This document shows, piece after piece, positions 1 to 8,790 of a stretch of 64,000 bases of DNA. Numbering within the stretch: position 1 is the stretch's first letter; each line of letters starts with the position of its first letter. A program made the translations under genes and the position numbers. This DNA is from Saccharibacillus sp. O23 (GTDB lineage: Bacteria > Bacillota > Bacilli > Paenibacillales > Paenibacillaceae): positions 310,001 through 374,000 of the forward strand of contig NZ_NJDE01000002.1 of NCBI RefSeq assembly GCF_002205895.1. The letters are read 5' to 3'. Under the pieces are notes generated by a model. That model had not been told where the DNA came from, ran no database searches, and was given only the letters and a program-made list of their open reading frames with translations.

Positions 1-2
1 CT

Positions 3-3000
3 CAAGCGACCTTAACGCGGCAGGAGTTGGCGGTCGTGTTGACGCGAATCCTTAAGCTCGATACCGGCAGGACGGCTGCGTCCTCGTTCCGGGACGTCTC
101 GGCTCAAGCTTGGGGCAGTCCTTATATCGAAGCTGCGGCCAAATCCGGTCTGATGAAAGGCGACGGACAGCACCGTTTTCGCGCAAACGCACCGGTTACC
201 CGTCAGGAACTCGCCGCTGTACTGGTGCAAGCCGCCAAAGGCGCCGCAATCGTAACCGGCGAGCCGATATCGCTTCGCGACGGTACCCAGATCGGATCTT
301 GGGCCGAAAAAGCGGTACGGATCGCGCTGCAAAACGAATGGATGCAAACGGAAGACGGATCTTTCCTTCCCAGACAGGCGGTAAAACGGCAGGACGTCGC
401 GAATATGTTTATGGAAACGTTCTATCCGGATAAACATCCGAACGTGACCCGCACGATTCAGGACGTTTCCGATCTCGGCGTGACGATCAACGGCTTCACG
501 TACTCCGTTTCGGATCGAACGAAAGGGATTCTGAGCCGGGCGAACCGTGCCGCGCTGCAAGGCGCGAAGATTCGGTTCGAAGCGACGGGGCGGCATGTGG
601 ACAAGATTACGGAGCTCGAGCTTCGCCGAGGCGGAACGGCCGCCGCGAAAGGCAAAAAAGAATTCAGCGGCAACCTGCTGCTCGACGGCAAGCAAAGCAT
701 CGTGGACGGGAACATCAAAGTCGCAAACGATTATGTGTCGTTGGCCAACTTGACGGTGACCGGGAATCTGGAGATCGGCCGGGAACTGGAGAACGACTTC
801 TACGGCAGAGGAATCGAAGTGCAAGGCAAGACGATCGTGAACGGGGGCGACGCGAACACGGTCGTATTCGACGGTTCGAATCTGTCCGCCGTCGATGTCA
901 ACAAAACGAATGTCCGGGTGGAAGCGCTCGGACAGACCTTCGTGCAGACCGTGAACGCGAACGTCGATTCGACGATCGTCGGCGCGCCTGCCGCGTCGAT
1001 CGATCAGCTTAACGTAACGGGAGCCGCCCGGCAGATCAGCTTGCAAGGCGCGGTTTCTTCGGTGAACGTCAATACGGCGTCGACGATCGGCGGAACGGCC
1101 AATATCGGCCAGATGACGGTACAGACGACTTCTCCCGTCGCGCTCAATACGACCGGCACGATCGGAAAACTGACCGTCACGCAGCCGAACGCCGCGATTA
1201 CGGTAGGCTCGAATCTGACGGTCGGCAGCCTCTCGACGCCGGCCGGCGTAGCTCCCGGAGCGGTCATCGCCAATTATGCGGCGGCACAGCCGCAGATCGG
1301 CAGCGCGAACGGCGCGGCTTCCGCCAATACGGGGCCGGTTAACAGTCCGCCGGTCGTCCGCACGCCGATCAAAGATTTCACGATGACCCTCGGAGAAAAG
1401 AAAACGATCGATCTGTCTCAGGTGTTCAGCGATGCCGACGGCAATCTCTCGTATTACAAAGCGACGCTGGTCAAAGCCTCCTCCGCGCCCGAATTGGTGA
1501 CGGCGACGGTAGACGGCAACAACTTGATCATCGAAGCGAAGTTGGCGGGCAAGATCACGGTTCGCACGCAGGCTTACGACACCAACAACGCCCGCGTCAA
1601 TCACGACTTTGCGGTAACGGTGAACCGCAATCCGGTCGCGAAAAATATTCCGGAGCAAACGGCGACGCTTGATGCGGCGGCAAGCACGCTGGATCTGAGC
1701 GCTTACTTCAGCGATCCGGACGGCGATCCGCTGACCTACAAAGTCGTCTCCGCGGACAAAACCGTCGTCTCGGCTTCCGCAGTCGGCAAGCAGCTTCAAT
1801 TGCAGGCCGCCGCGCTGGGACAGACGAAGGTTACCGTGACCGCGGAAGACGGCCGCGGCGGCACGCTTACCCAAGAAATCGCCGTCCGCGTGAATCGTTC
1901 GCCGCAGATCTCGGCCCCGCTGGCCGATCGCAAAGCTTCGGTAGGCACGAACGTTCAGGTGGATCTATCGGGCGCTTTCCAAGATCCGGACGGCGATCCG
2001 CTGACGTTCGAAGCCTCGTCGCAAACCGCTTCCGCGGCTTCGACCCAGATAAACGGCAGCGACTTGACGATTACGCCTCTGGCCGAAGGACCGGTATCGA
2101 TCACCGTGACCGCCAAAGACGGCAAAGGCGGTTCGGCGAAACAAACTTTCGTCTTGGAGGTCAATCATAGTCCGAAACTGAGTCAGGCGATCGAAACGCA
2201 GGACATGATGGTCGGAAAAAGCGAAGTTCTGATTTCTCTGGCTTCGGCGTTCAGCGATGCCGACGGCGATCCGCTGACGTATGAGGTTCATTCGGCTTCG
2301 CCGGCGATCGCGACCGCGGCGTTCAGCCCCGCCTATGGCGATTCCGTATTGTTGTCTCCGGTATCGGGCGGAAACACGACCGTTACCGTTACGGCGAACG
2401 ACGGACGCGGCGGAAAGACCGATATGACGTTCGACGTGCGGGTTAACGCGGCACCGACCGTGAAGCAGGCGATCGGCGATCGTTATGTTCAGTTGACCGG
2501 CGGCGATGCGACGATCGATCTGGCCGGCGTCTTCGACGATCTGAACGCCGATCCGTTGACGTTGTCCGCCGAATCCGCCGATCTGTCGGTTCTGCAAGCC
2601 GCCGTGGTCGGAACCGCGTTGAAGCTGACCCCGTTGTCCGCAGGTTCCGCGACAATCAAGCTGACCGCCGACGACGGACGCGGCGGACAGGTCGACAGCA
2701 GCTTTGCCGTTCGGGTCAATCGGGCGCCGCAGTCTTCGGGATCGCCGGCCGATCAACTGCTGACGATCGGAAACGGAACACGTAAAGTCGACGTCTCCGG
2801 ACTTTTTGCCGATCTTGACGGCGATGCGCTGACATTCGCCGCTTCTTCGTCCGATGCCGGGGTGGCTTCCGTATCCGTTTCGGGCACGGAAATCACGGTC
2901 GATCCTCACGCGGCCGGTACGACGACCGTTACGGTTACCGCGAGCGACGGATACGGCGGCAAAACCGACAAAACGTTCGACGTCGTCGTCAACCGTTCTC

Positions 3001-4889
3001 CGATCGTCGCCCGTGCCGTTCAAGATCGCTTGATCACGCTCGGATCGGGCGATGAGGCGATCGATCTGAGTCAGGTCTTCCGGGATGAAGACGGCGACGC
3101 GTTGACTTTAACCGCTTCCTCGCTGAACATAGATCTGGCATTCGTATCGTTGAACAGCGCGTCCGATACTTTGACGATTCGTCCGCTTGCCGGAGGAACG
3201 GCTTCGATCCGTCTTCAAGCGGACGACGGACGCGGCGGAAAGACCGAACAGATCTTCAAAGTGACCGTGAACCGGGCTCCGCAAGCCGGAGACCTGACGG
3301 ATCGCACGCTGTCGCTCGGAAGCGTCGACCGGAAAATCGACGTAAGCGGATTGTTTACGGATGCCGACGGCGACGCATTGACGCTGAGCACAGCTTCCGA
3401 CGACGATTCGGTCGCGTCCGCTTCCTTAAGCGGGAATCAATTAACGCTGGGCGCGGTATCATTGGGCCGTACCCGCGTAACCGTGACCGCTTCCGACTCG
3501 CGCGGAGGTCAATCTTCGAAGACCTTCGAAGTCGAAGTCCGTCCGAATCAAGCGCCGGTCGTCGCGCAGACGATCGCCGCGCAGTCCGTTCAACCGGGCA
3601 AAACGGTCGAAGTGGATCTCGCGAACGTATTCGGCGATCCGGACGAAGACGCGCTGACGTATCAAGCCGTGTCCGCCGATACTTCTGCGGCATCCGTATC
3701 GGTCTCGGGTCAGAAGCTGAACGTAACCGGAGTGGCGGACGGAACGTCGGTCATTACCGTCACGGCGACGGACGCAGCCGGCAACAAGATCGATACCGTC
3801 TTTACGGTCACCGTGCTGTCGAACGAAGCGCCGGTCGTGATCGGGTCGGTTCCCGAACAGCTCGTGGTATCGGGATTCGGCACTCAGTTCGCTGTCGATT
3901 CGTTGTTCCGCGACGATGACGGGGATCCGCTGACGTACAGCGCGCAAGCCGCCGACGGCAAAGTCGCCGCGATCGTCGACGGAAACCTGCTCAAGCTGTC
4001 TTCGGGAATCGGCGGCGGCAAAACGTCCGTGACGGTCACCGCCGATGACGGACGCGGCGGCAAGACCAGCACGACCGTGCAAGTCAACGCAGCCGAGCTG
4101 GTACATCAGAAAACGATCGCCACCAAGACAGGCATCGCCAACGTTTCTTACGATCTCGCGCCTTACTTCCCTGCGCAGCAGCCGTTTACGGTCTACCGGG
4201 CGGAGAACGGGACGCTCGTCCGAGAAAACGCGCCGGTATTAAGCGGAAATACGTTGAACATGGTGCCGGGCAGCACGCCGGGGATCGTTTCTTACGTCGT
4301 GGTCTCCGCCGACGGCAAAGCCGCGTCGGTTCAGTTGGATGTACGTTCGCAGCAGGGCGCGGCCGCGTTCTTCTCGGAATACTCGCGGGAGACTTCAGCG
4401 AATATCGTGCTCGAAATGTATAATCTGAACGAAGATAATCTGAACTATCAGATCATCGGATACCGCTATAATCTGCAGACCGGACAGATGGAGAGAATGT
4501 TGGATCGGGATTACAAGCCGAATTCTCAGGCCAACGTCATGGGGATTTATAAAGGAAATACGGGACTTGTGATCAACAATGTATTTTATGAATTCATGGA
4601 TCGAAGCCAAGTTGCGGGTTATCATGATGAACTGGTCATGAACCTCGACTGGAATTACAAGTTCGACGGTTATATCGTCTGCGCGTTCGAACTGGTCGAG
4701 AACGGGCAAGTCATCGACGTACTGGGCGACAAGAATTGGACGCCGGCTTCCGGTGCGAAACCGCTGACGACAAACGGCACGTTGATCCGCAAAAAAGGCG
4801 TCGCGACGGGATCGTCCGCATTTAACTTGAACGGCGAATGGGATCTTCTTCCGTTTACGTTGAACAACGTGGCCAAACACACGCCGTAA
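3..4889 (+). CDS. SLH-domain surface protein with about ten cadherin-like repeats (5' end outside window)
   Basis: The frame is open to the first bases and already encodes an SLH motif (TRQELAVVLTRIL), so the true start and signal peptide lie upstream. In order: the tail of one SLH domain, two more SLH-like units (about bases 80-430), a glycine/valine-rich stretch resembling a beta-helix (about 650-1320), ten Ig/cadherin-like repeats (1344-4091) and a C-terminal domain of about 265 residues that I do not recognise. SLH domains normally anchor proteins to pyruvylated wall polymers, and the repeats carry DPDGDPLTY-type acidic loops likely to bind calcium. Inference: a cell-surface stalk or adhesin displaying its C-terminal domain. 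The gene stands alone and ends at a strong terminator. Confidence 0.9.
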   Translation, partial: QATLTRQELAVVLTRILKLDTGRTAASSFRDVSAQAWGSPYIEAAAKSGLMKGDGQHRFRANAPVTRQELAAVLVQAAKGAAIVTGEPISLRDGTQIGSWAEKAVRIALQNEWMQTEDGSFLPRQAVKRQDVANMFMETFYPDKHPNVTRTIQDVSDLGVTINGFTYSVSDRTKGILSRANRAALQGAKIRFEATGRHVDKITELELRRGGTAAAKGKKEFSGNLLLDGKQSIVDGNIKVANDYVSLANLTVTGNLEIGRELENDFYGRGIEVQGKTIVNGGDANTVVFDGSNLSAVDVNKTNVRVEALGQTFVQTVNANVDSTIVGAPAASIDQLNVTGAARQISLQGAVSSVNVNTASTIGGTANIGQMTVQTTSPVALNTTGTIGKLTVTQPNAAITVGSNLTVGSLSTPAGVAPGAVIANYAAAQPQIGSANGAASANTGPVNSPPVVRTPIKDFTMTLGEKKTIDLSQVFSDADGNLSYYKATLVKASSAPELVTATVDGNNLIIEAKLAGKITVRTQAYDTNNARVNHDFAVTVNRNPVAKNIPEQTATLDAAASTLDLSAYFSDPDGDPLTYKVVSADKTVVSASAVGKQLQLQAAALGQTKVTVTAEDGRGGTLTQEIAVRVNRSPQISAPLADRKASVGTNVQVDLSGAFQDPDGDPLTFEASSQTASAASTQINGSDLTITPLAEGPVSITVTAKDGKGGSAKQTFVLEVNHSPKLSQAIETQDMMVGKSEVLISLASAFSDADGDPLTYEVHSASPAIATAAFSPAYGDSVLLSPVSGGNTTVTVTANDGRGGKTDMTFDVRVNAAPTVKQAIGDRYVQLTGGDATIDLAGVFDDLNADPLTLSAESADLSVLQAAVVGTALKLTPLSAGSATIKLTADDGRGGQVDSSFAVRVNRAPQSSGSPADQLLTIGNGTRKVDVSGLFADLDGDALTFAASSSDAGVASVSVSGTEITVDPHAAGTTTVTVTASDGYGGKTDKTFDVVVNRSPIVARAVQDRLITLGSGDEAIDLSQVFRDEDGDALTLTASSLNIDLAFVSLNSASDTLTIRPLAGGTASIRLQADDGRGGKTEQIFKVTVNRAPQAGDLTDRTLSLGSVDRKIDVSGLFTDADGDALTLSTASDDDSVASASLSGNQLTLGAVSLGRTRVTVTASDSRGGQSSKTFEVEVRPNQAPVVAQTIAAQSVQPGKTVEVDLANVFGDPDEDALTYQAVSADTSAASVSVSGQKLNVTGVADGTSVITVTATDAAGNKIDTVFTVTVLSNEAPVVIGSVPEQLVVSGFGTQFAVDSLFRDDDGDPLTYSAQAADGKVAAIVDGNLLKLSSGIGGGKTSVTVTADDGRGGKTSTTVQVNAAELVHQKTIATKTGIANVSYDLAPYFPAQQPFTVYRAENGTLVRENAPVLSGNTLNMVPGSTPGIVSYVVVSADGKAASVQLDVRSQQGAAAFFSEYSRETSANIVLEMYNLNEDNLNYQIIGYRYNLQTGQMERMLDRDYKPNSQANVMGIYKGNTGLVINNVFYEFMDRSQVAGYHDELVMNLDWNYKFDGYIVCAFELVENGQVIDVLGDKNWTPASGAKPLTTNGTLIRKKGVATGSSAFNLNGEWDLLPFTLNNVAKHTP
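1344..4091 (+). repeat. Ten tandem cadherin/Ig-like protein repeats (about 273 bp period)
   Basis: Repeat units begin near 1344, 1629, 1900, 2170, 2452, 2725, 2998, 3274, 3550 and 3826, each 90-94 residues. Each opens with a proline after a small residue (NPV, SPQ, APQ and similar), has a central acidic loop of the form FxDxDGDPLT and most end with a DGRGG turn before a strand ending in VN. The first unit is the most divergent (DADGNLSY). Copies differ at the DNA level, so the array is old rather than freshly amplified. Confidence 0.85.
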
Positions 4890-4919
4890 CTTCGAACCGA
4901 ACACAGAGATAGGAGAAAA

Positions 4920-4949
4920 GAGGCTTCCTTTAGAGGAAGCCTCTTTTTT
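4920..4949 (+). terminator. Rho-independent terminator of the SLH gene
   Basis: Nine-bp perfect stem (GAGGCTTCC with GGAAGCCTC), six-base loop and a run of six T, beginning 30 bp after the stop codon. Confidence 0.9.
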
Positions 4950-4953
4950 ACCG

Positions 4954-4986
4954 TTGGACCGATCGATCTTTCCGATATGCTATACT
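4954..4986 (+). promoter_or_regulatory. Probable sigma-A promoter of the TetR gene
   Basis: TTGGAC at 4954-4959, a 16-bp spacer and TATGCT at 4976-4981; an overlapping TATACT lies at 4981-4986. It directly follows the preceding terminator and precedes the TetR start by about 50 bp. Confidence 0.45.
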
Positions 4987-5034
4987 ATCCCATATGGCTT
5001 CAACGATCCTGCCCGTAAAGAGGTGTACCGTAGC

Positions 5035-5610
5035 ATGAACAGCAAACCGTTAACGCCGATCAAGCAAGCCCGTCTGAATACGCTGCTGGACCAAGCGACG
5101 CAATGTCTGGTGAAGAATCCCGGCGCGTCGCTCGGCGAGATCGCGGAGTCGGCCGGCGTCGGCATCGCCACGCTCCACCGTTACGTAGAAAGCCGCGAAC
5201 AGCTCATGATCCATCTGGGCTTCCGCGCGATCGAAGTGGTGGCCGAGACGATTCAAGGTATCGAGTTCGACGAAGAAGAGGCCGAAGCGTATATTCCCAA
5301 GCTGATCGAAGCGCTGATTCCGCTGGGCGACAAGATCTATTTCCTGAATCACGATGCAAGCGTCAACAGCAACAAAGAGATCGAGCAGCAGGACCGTGCG
5401 CTGCGTCAGCCTTTGCTTCACGCGATCGAGCGGCTGCAAGAGAACGGTCATTTTCGCCGCGACATGGATAAGAACTGGATTGCGGAGGTGCTCTATTCGC
5501 TGCTGTTCCTGACGTGGCAGCAGGTGGTCGAAGGCAATGTGGCCCGCAATTCGGCCGCGCAGCTTCTGGTCAACACGTTCTATCACGGCGTTCGGCATAG
5601 CGAGGCGTAA
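5035..5610 (+). CDS. TetR-family transcriptional regulator
   Basis: A 191-residue protein with an N-terminal TetR-type helix-turn-helix (about residues 14-60; SLGEIAESAGVGIATLHRY) and an all-helical ligand domain. I chose ATG 5035 because AGAGG lies nine bases before it; the open frame extends upstream to a TTG at 4954 that would run through the promoter. It sits alone between a terminator and the Asp23-like gene, so its target is not evident. TetR proteins are usually ligand-released repressors; the ligand here is unknown. Confidence 0.85.
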   Translation: MNSKPLTPIKQARLNTLLDQATQCLVKNPGASLGEIAESAGVGIATLHRYVESREQLMIHLGFRAIEVVAETIQGIEFDEEEAEAYIPKLIEALIPLGDKIYFLNHDASVNSNKEIEQQDRALRQPLLHAIERLQENGHFRRDMDKNWIAEVLYSLLFLTWQQVVEGNVARNSAAQLLVNTFYHGVRHSEA

Positions 5611-5707
5611 CCGTTAATCGGCGTCTCTCCGAACGCGGAATGGCATGAAGCAGCAGCGACCTCTTTCGATTCGTCTTCGCCAACCTGCCGCGATCCGATG
5701 TAGAAAG

Positions 5708-5785
5708 TTGACCCGCGTCTAAAAATGATATAAATTACTATCATAAAGTATTTTTATTTATCAAAAATAGCGAAAATGATATCAT
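5708..5785 (+). promoter_or_regulatory. AT-rich promoter region with ATGATA/TATCAT dyads
   Basis: A promoter-like pair TTGACC (5708-5713) and TAAATT (5731-5736, 17-bp spacer) lies in an AT-rich island. Two dyads surround it: ATGATA-N8-TATCAT at 5725-5744 over the -10 region, and the uninterrupted palindrome ATGATATCAT at 5776-5785 just before the Asp23-like gene. They share half-sites and could be two copies of one operator; the regulator is unknown. Confidence 0.4.
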
Positions 5786-5807
5786 GAATAAAGGCGGGGG
5801 AAGACCG

Positions 5808-6143
5808 ATGCATATTCAAAATCCGTTAGGCAAGATCGACATTTCGAAGCGGATCGTCTCGAAGATCATTCTCGATTCGGTACAGGTGACAGTCGGTACC
5901 TTGATCGCTTCGAAAAGGAACTCCGGTCGCAGGGTGTCATGGTTCGGAAGCCGACCCGATCCCGTCGATCTTCAGGATTCGCCTCAAGGTCTGGATATCC
6001 ATGTATCGGTCCTGATTCGGCATCGCCTGAACATGCCCGAGGTATGCCGACGTTTGCAGGCGAATATTCGGGAAAAGGTCGAAGCTTTTACGGGATTGCC
6101 CGTCGGCCGCGTGAACGTAACGATCGAGGGGGTCTTTGCATGA
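5808..6143 (+). CDS. Asp23/Gls24-family (alkaline-shock-like) protein
   Basis: About 111 residues from ATG 5808, preceded by AGGCGGGGGA at good spacing; an ATG at 5784 in the same frame overlaps a palindrome and has a poorer site. The pattern GKIDISKRIV near the start, a central beta strand (LDIHVSVLI) and an end reading VEAFTGLPVGRVNVTIEGV match the Asp23/Gls24 family, small envelope-stress proteins of Gram-positive bacteria. A Gly/Arg-rich insert in the middle is less typical. Its stop overlaps the next start (ATGA), so the two are translationally coupled. Confidence 0.7.
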   Translation: MHIQNPLGKIDISKRIVSKIILDSVQVTVGTLIASKRNSGRRVSWFGSRPDPVDLQDSPQGLDIHVSVLIRHRLNMPEVCRRLQANIREKVEAFTGLPVGRVNVTIEGVFA

Positions 6144-6769
6144 CAACGAATCTTTCGAATCCCGTAACCGTGACGATCCGGCGCGCGCAGGCGCATTCCG
6201 CGATCGGCGGCAAGCTCAATCAGATGGCGCTCGACTATATGGCCTACTGTTTGTCCGGTTCGGAGGACAGGCAAGTGCTGGCGCATACGTTCCGCAAATT
6301 ATGGAAAAACGGCGGCAATCGCTTCAGTCACGAATATGCATTCGAAGCGCGGGCGGGCGAGCAGATCGTCGGCATGGTCACCTGCTATCCGGTCAAAGTG
6401 CTCAAACGTCTGGCTTGGCCGACTTTCAAACAGCTGTTGAAGCTGCGCAAACTCGAACTTCTGCGCTACAATCTTCGCCATCTCAAGCTTCTGTATTCCA
6501 TGATCAGCATGACGGAAGGCGAAGACGACGAGTTCCATATCGGGACGTTGGCTTCCGTGCCGGAGAGTCGGGGATTGGGAGTCGGCACGAAGCTGTTGGC
6601 TTTCGCCGAAGAACAAGCCGCCAGGCAGGGATTCTCGAAGTGCTCGCTTACGGTCAAAAAAGAAAACGAGCGGGCTTTCAACTTGTATCAACGTCTGGGC
6701 TACCGGGTATCGGGCGAGATCGATAAGCCGGCTTTCTCGATGTACCGCATGGTGAAAACGCTCGGATAA
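6140..6769 (+). CDS. GNAT-family N-acetyltransferase
   Basis: A 209-residue protein. The acetyl-CoA binding signature is the stretch IGTLASVPESRGLGVGTKLL (about residues 134-153), followed by KENERAFNLYQRLGY, both standard for GNAT enzymes. The start at 6140 overlaps the stop of the Asp23-like gene by four bases; a longer in-frame reading from 5939 lies inside that gene and is rejected. A basic, helix-rich insert (about 90-120, LKLRKLELLRYNLRHLKLL) sits before the catalytic core. The substrate cannot be inferred from sequence; coupling to an Asp23-like protein is unusual. Confidence 0.85.
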   Translation: MTTNLSNPVTVTIRRAQAHSAIGGKLNQMALDYMAYCLSGSEDRQVLAHTFRKLWKNGGNRFSHEYAFEARAGEQIVGMVTCYPVKVLKRLAWPTFKQLLKLRKLELLRYNLRHLKLLYSMISMTEGEDDEFHIGTLASVPESRGLGVGTKLLAFAEEQAARQGFSKCSLTVKKENERAFNLYQRLGYRVSGEIDKPAFSMYRMVKTLG

Positions 6770-6773
6770 GCCG

Positions 6774-6835
6774 AACACCCCGATTCGTAAAGCGCGAAAG
6801 GCTGCGCCGAATCAGGGTGTTTGTTTTGTTGTTTC
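6774..6835 (+). terminator. Terminator after the acetyltransferase gene
   Basis: AACACCCCGATTCG pairs with CGAATCAGGGTGTT around a GC-rich loop, followed by T-rich sequence from 6821. It separates the plus-strand pair from the convergent GntR operon. Confidence 0.7.
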
Positions 6836-6848
6836 TTTTTCTTGTTTT

Positions 6849-7217
6849 TTACTCGTAAATGCTTTTCAACAGCTCGACCACTTCGTCCAGTCCGAGTCCG
6901 AACGAGCGGTAATATTCGATATCGACCGCCATCTGTTTAAGAATCATTTCGTTGCGCTTCTCGATCATCCGATCCGGCGACAGCTCCGTGATAAAACAGC
7001 CTTTGCCGGTTACCGTATAGATCAAGCCGGAACGTTCCAGCTCTTCCCAAGCTTTTTTGACCGTGATGATGCTGACTTGAAGCTCGACGGCCGCCTGACG
7101 GATCGGAGGGAGCGAATAACCGCCTTCCAACTCGCCTTTGAGGACTTGAGCGCTGATTTGTTCGAAAATTTGCTGGTAGATCGGTTTTTCGGAGGTGTTG
7201 GAGATCCTGATATTCAT
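6849..7217 (-). CDS. GntR-family regulator, YtrA type
   Basis: A 122-residue protein with a GntR winged helix (about residues 9-75; PIYQQIFEQISAQVLKGEL, then ITVKKAWEELERSGLIYTV) and only a short helical tail, the size and layout of the YtrA subfamily. Those regulators control neighbouring ABC transporters. Here the gene is last in an operon after the permease (4-bp gap) rather than first. The dyad GTGCATA-N5-TATACAC just downstream of the operon promoter is its likely operator, suggesting feedback control. Confidence 0.9.
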   Translation of the reverse strand: MNIRISNTSEKPIYQQIFEQISAQVLKGELEGGYSLPPIRQAAVELQVSIITVKKAWEELERSGLIYTVTGKGCFITELSPDRMIEKRNEMILKQMAVDIEYYRSFGLGLDEVVELLKSIYE

Positions 7218-7221
7218 GAGG

Positions 7222-7875
7222 CTACACTTCTACTTTCTTGAATCGTTGATAGGCCGTGCGATAAGCGACGAAAGTCAATGCGGCGAAGATCAATACCCCC
7301 GTAATCAGAATCGAATATTGAATCAAGCCGTTGTCGGAACCGCTGCCTTTGAACACGTCGTGCACGAACTGATTTTGAATGCCGAGCCATTCGGCTCCGC
7401 CCGCGAACAACACGGCCACCGTGCATGCGACCAGCGTCGCCGCCCCGTACTTATACGCCGTTTTATAATACATCGAGATGAAAAAGAGATTGAACAGCGC
7501 CAACATCACCAAAGTCAGTCCCCAGAAACCGGGAGTCGGCTTAAAGAAAATGTAGTCGAGACGCGGATAGAGACTCAAGCTGATTTGACCGTAGATCATC
7601 GCCGCGATGACGTGCAGAGCTTCCAATAGCACGATCAGCATCACTTTGGCTCGGACGATATTCTTCTTGTCGACGGGCAGCATGCTGGTGAACATCAAGT
7701 CGTTCTGACTCTTGTAACCGCCGAACATATTCGGAACCGTGATCATGCAGAAGTATAACGAAACGATAAAGTACAGCCAGCCGGGAATCAGCATAAGCGC
7801 TCCCGTGATCAGAGGAAGCACGAAGAAGAACGGATTCACGCCGAGCCTCAATTCTTTCAACAGCAAATTATACAT
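7222..7875 (-). CDS. ABC transporter permease
   Basis: A 217-residue integral membrane protein with about six hydrophobic segments (for example PFFFVLPLITGALMLIPGWL near the N terminus). The segment order and a short cytosolic loop containing DKKNIVRAK resemble ABC-2 type permeases of BcrB/YtrC kind. It starts eight bases inside the 3' end of the ATPase gene, so the two are coupled. The substrate is unknown; YtrA-linked transporters often respond to cell-wall-active antibiotics, which is only a family-level hint. Confidence 0.85.
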   Translation of the reverse strand: MYNLLLKELRLGVNPFFFVLPLITGALMLIPGWLYFIVSLYFCMITVPNMFGGYKSQNDLMFTSMLPVDKKNIVRAKVMLIVLLEALHVIAAMIYGQISLSLYPRLDYIFFKPTPGFWGLTLVMLALFNLFFISMYYKTAYKYGAATLVACTVAVLFAGGAEWLGIQNQFVHDVFKGSGSDNGLIQYSILITGVLIFAALTFVAYRTAYQRFKKVEV

Positions 7876-8722
7876 GCGCGGCCTCCCTTTTGGAATAATA
7901 GATCATGATTTCTTCGAGATTCGGAATCGAGGCCTTAAACGCGGGGGAAGGCATGAAGTGCTCGGTAAGGATCAGGCCCGTAAAGCCGAACGAATTCACT
8001 TTATGCGCGATCAGGCGATCTTTGATGGTTTCCAGATCTTCGACTTTGCCGTGAATCAGGCGATACGCATCGACGAATTCTTCTTTCTCCGCGCTGTTGA
8101 TGATGCGCCCTTCGTGAATGTAAGTAATGTAATCGGCGCATTTCTCCAGATCGGAGGTGATATGGGTCGAGAAAAGGATGCTGATCTCCCCGTCTTGCAC
8201 CAGTTCGCGGAATACGTCCAGCAGATCGTCGCGCGCCGCCGGATCCAGGCCGCTCGTCGGCTCGTCCAAGATCAGCAGCTTGGCGCCGTGCGACAGAGCG
8301 AGGGCCAGACTGTATTTGACCTTCATTCCCGTGGACAGCTCGGCGATTTTCTTGTCTTCGATCAGCTTGAACTTCCGGATATAAGCTTGATAAGTCTCTT
8401 CGTCCCAATGGTCATAGAACGTTTTGAAGACTTTGGTCAGCGTTTTGATTTTGCTCCGCGTGTAAAAGTCGATATTGCCGAACGCGTATCCGACTTTCTG
8501 CTTCAGCTCGACCTCGTGTTCGTTCATATTTCGGCCCATAATCCGAATGTCCCCGCCGTCGATCGAAATCAGGTTCAAGATCGATTTGATCGTGGTGGTC
8601 TTGCCCGCGCCGTTAAGCCCGATAAAGCCCATAATATAGCCTTGCGGCAGTTGAAAAGAAACGTCGTTCAATTGAAAGTGCGGGAACTTCTTGTTGAGGT
8701 TCCGGACGTCCAGCATGATCAT
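7868..8722 (-). CDS. ABC transporter ATP-binding protein
   Basis: A 284-residue ATPase with Walker A GLNGAGKTTT, signature ELSTGMKVKYSLALAL, Walker B LLILDEPTSGLDP and the switch histidine in FSTHITSDLEK. The C-terminal extension of about 80 residues is typical of BcrA-like drug/peptide exporters. ATG 8722 was chosen because AAAGGAG lies eight bases upstream; a reading from 8761 would start within the operator. It is first in the ATPase-permease-GntR operon and has a consensus promoter. Confidence 0.92.
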   Translation of the reverse strand: MIMLDVRNLNKKFPHFQLNDVSFQLPQGYIMGFIGLNGAGKTTTIKSILNLISIDGGDIRIMGRNMNEHEVELKQKVGYAFGNIDFYTRSKIKTLTKVFKTFYDHWDEETYQAYIRKFKLIEDKKIAELSTGMKVKYSLALALSHGAKLLILDEPTSGLDPAARDDLLDVFRELVQDGEISILFSTHITSDLEKCADYITYIHEGRIINSAEKEEFVDAYRLIHGKVEDLETIKDRLIAHKVNSFGFTGLILTEHFMPSPAFKASIPNLEEIMIYYSKREAAHV

Positions 8723-8742
8723 GTGCTCATCTCCTTTATCGC

Positions 8743-8790
8743 GTGTATATCGTGTATGCACAATATATCATCGAGATATGAGCATGTCAA
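8743..8790 (-). promoter_or_regulatory. Sigma-A promoter and YtrA-like operator of the ABC/GntR operon
   Basis: On the minus strand: TTGACA (8790-8785), a 17-bp spacer and TATATT (8767-8762), a near-consensus promoter. Immediately downstream, at 8761-8743, is the dyad GTGCATA-N5-TATACAC, overlapping the expected transcription start. Its place and symmetry fit repression by the GntR protein encoded at the operon's end. Confidence 0.8.

Noticed and set aside
12-1874. Long open frame on the minus strand inside the SLH gene (620 codons)
   Set aside because: It mirrors the plus-strand frame because of the GC codon bias of the repeats; no known domain, ribosome binding site or promoter, and composition is very Arg/Asp-rich.
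1344-4091. CRISPR or DNA satellite array
   Set aside because: The periodicity is at protein level (90-94 residues) with diverged DNA; there are no short identical repeats or spacers.
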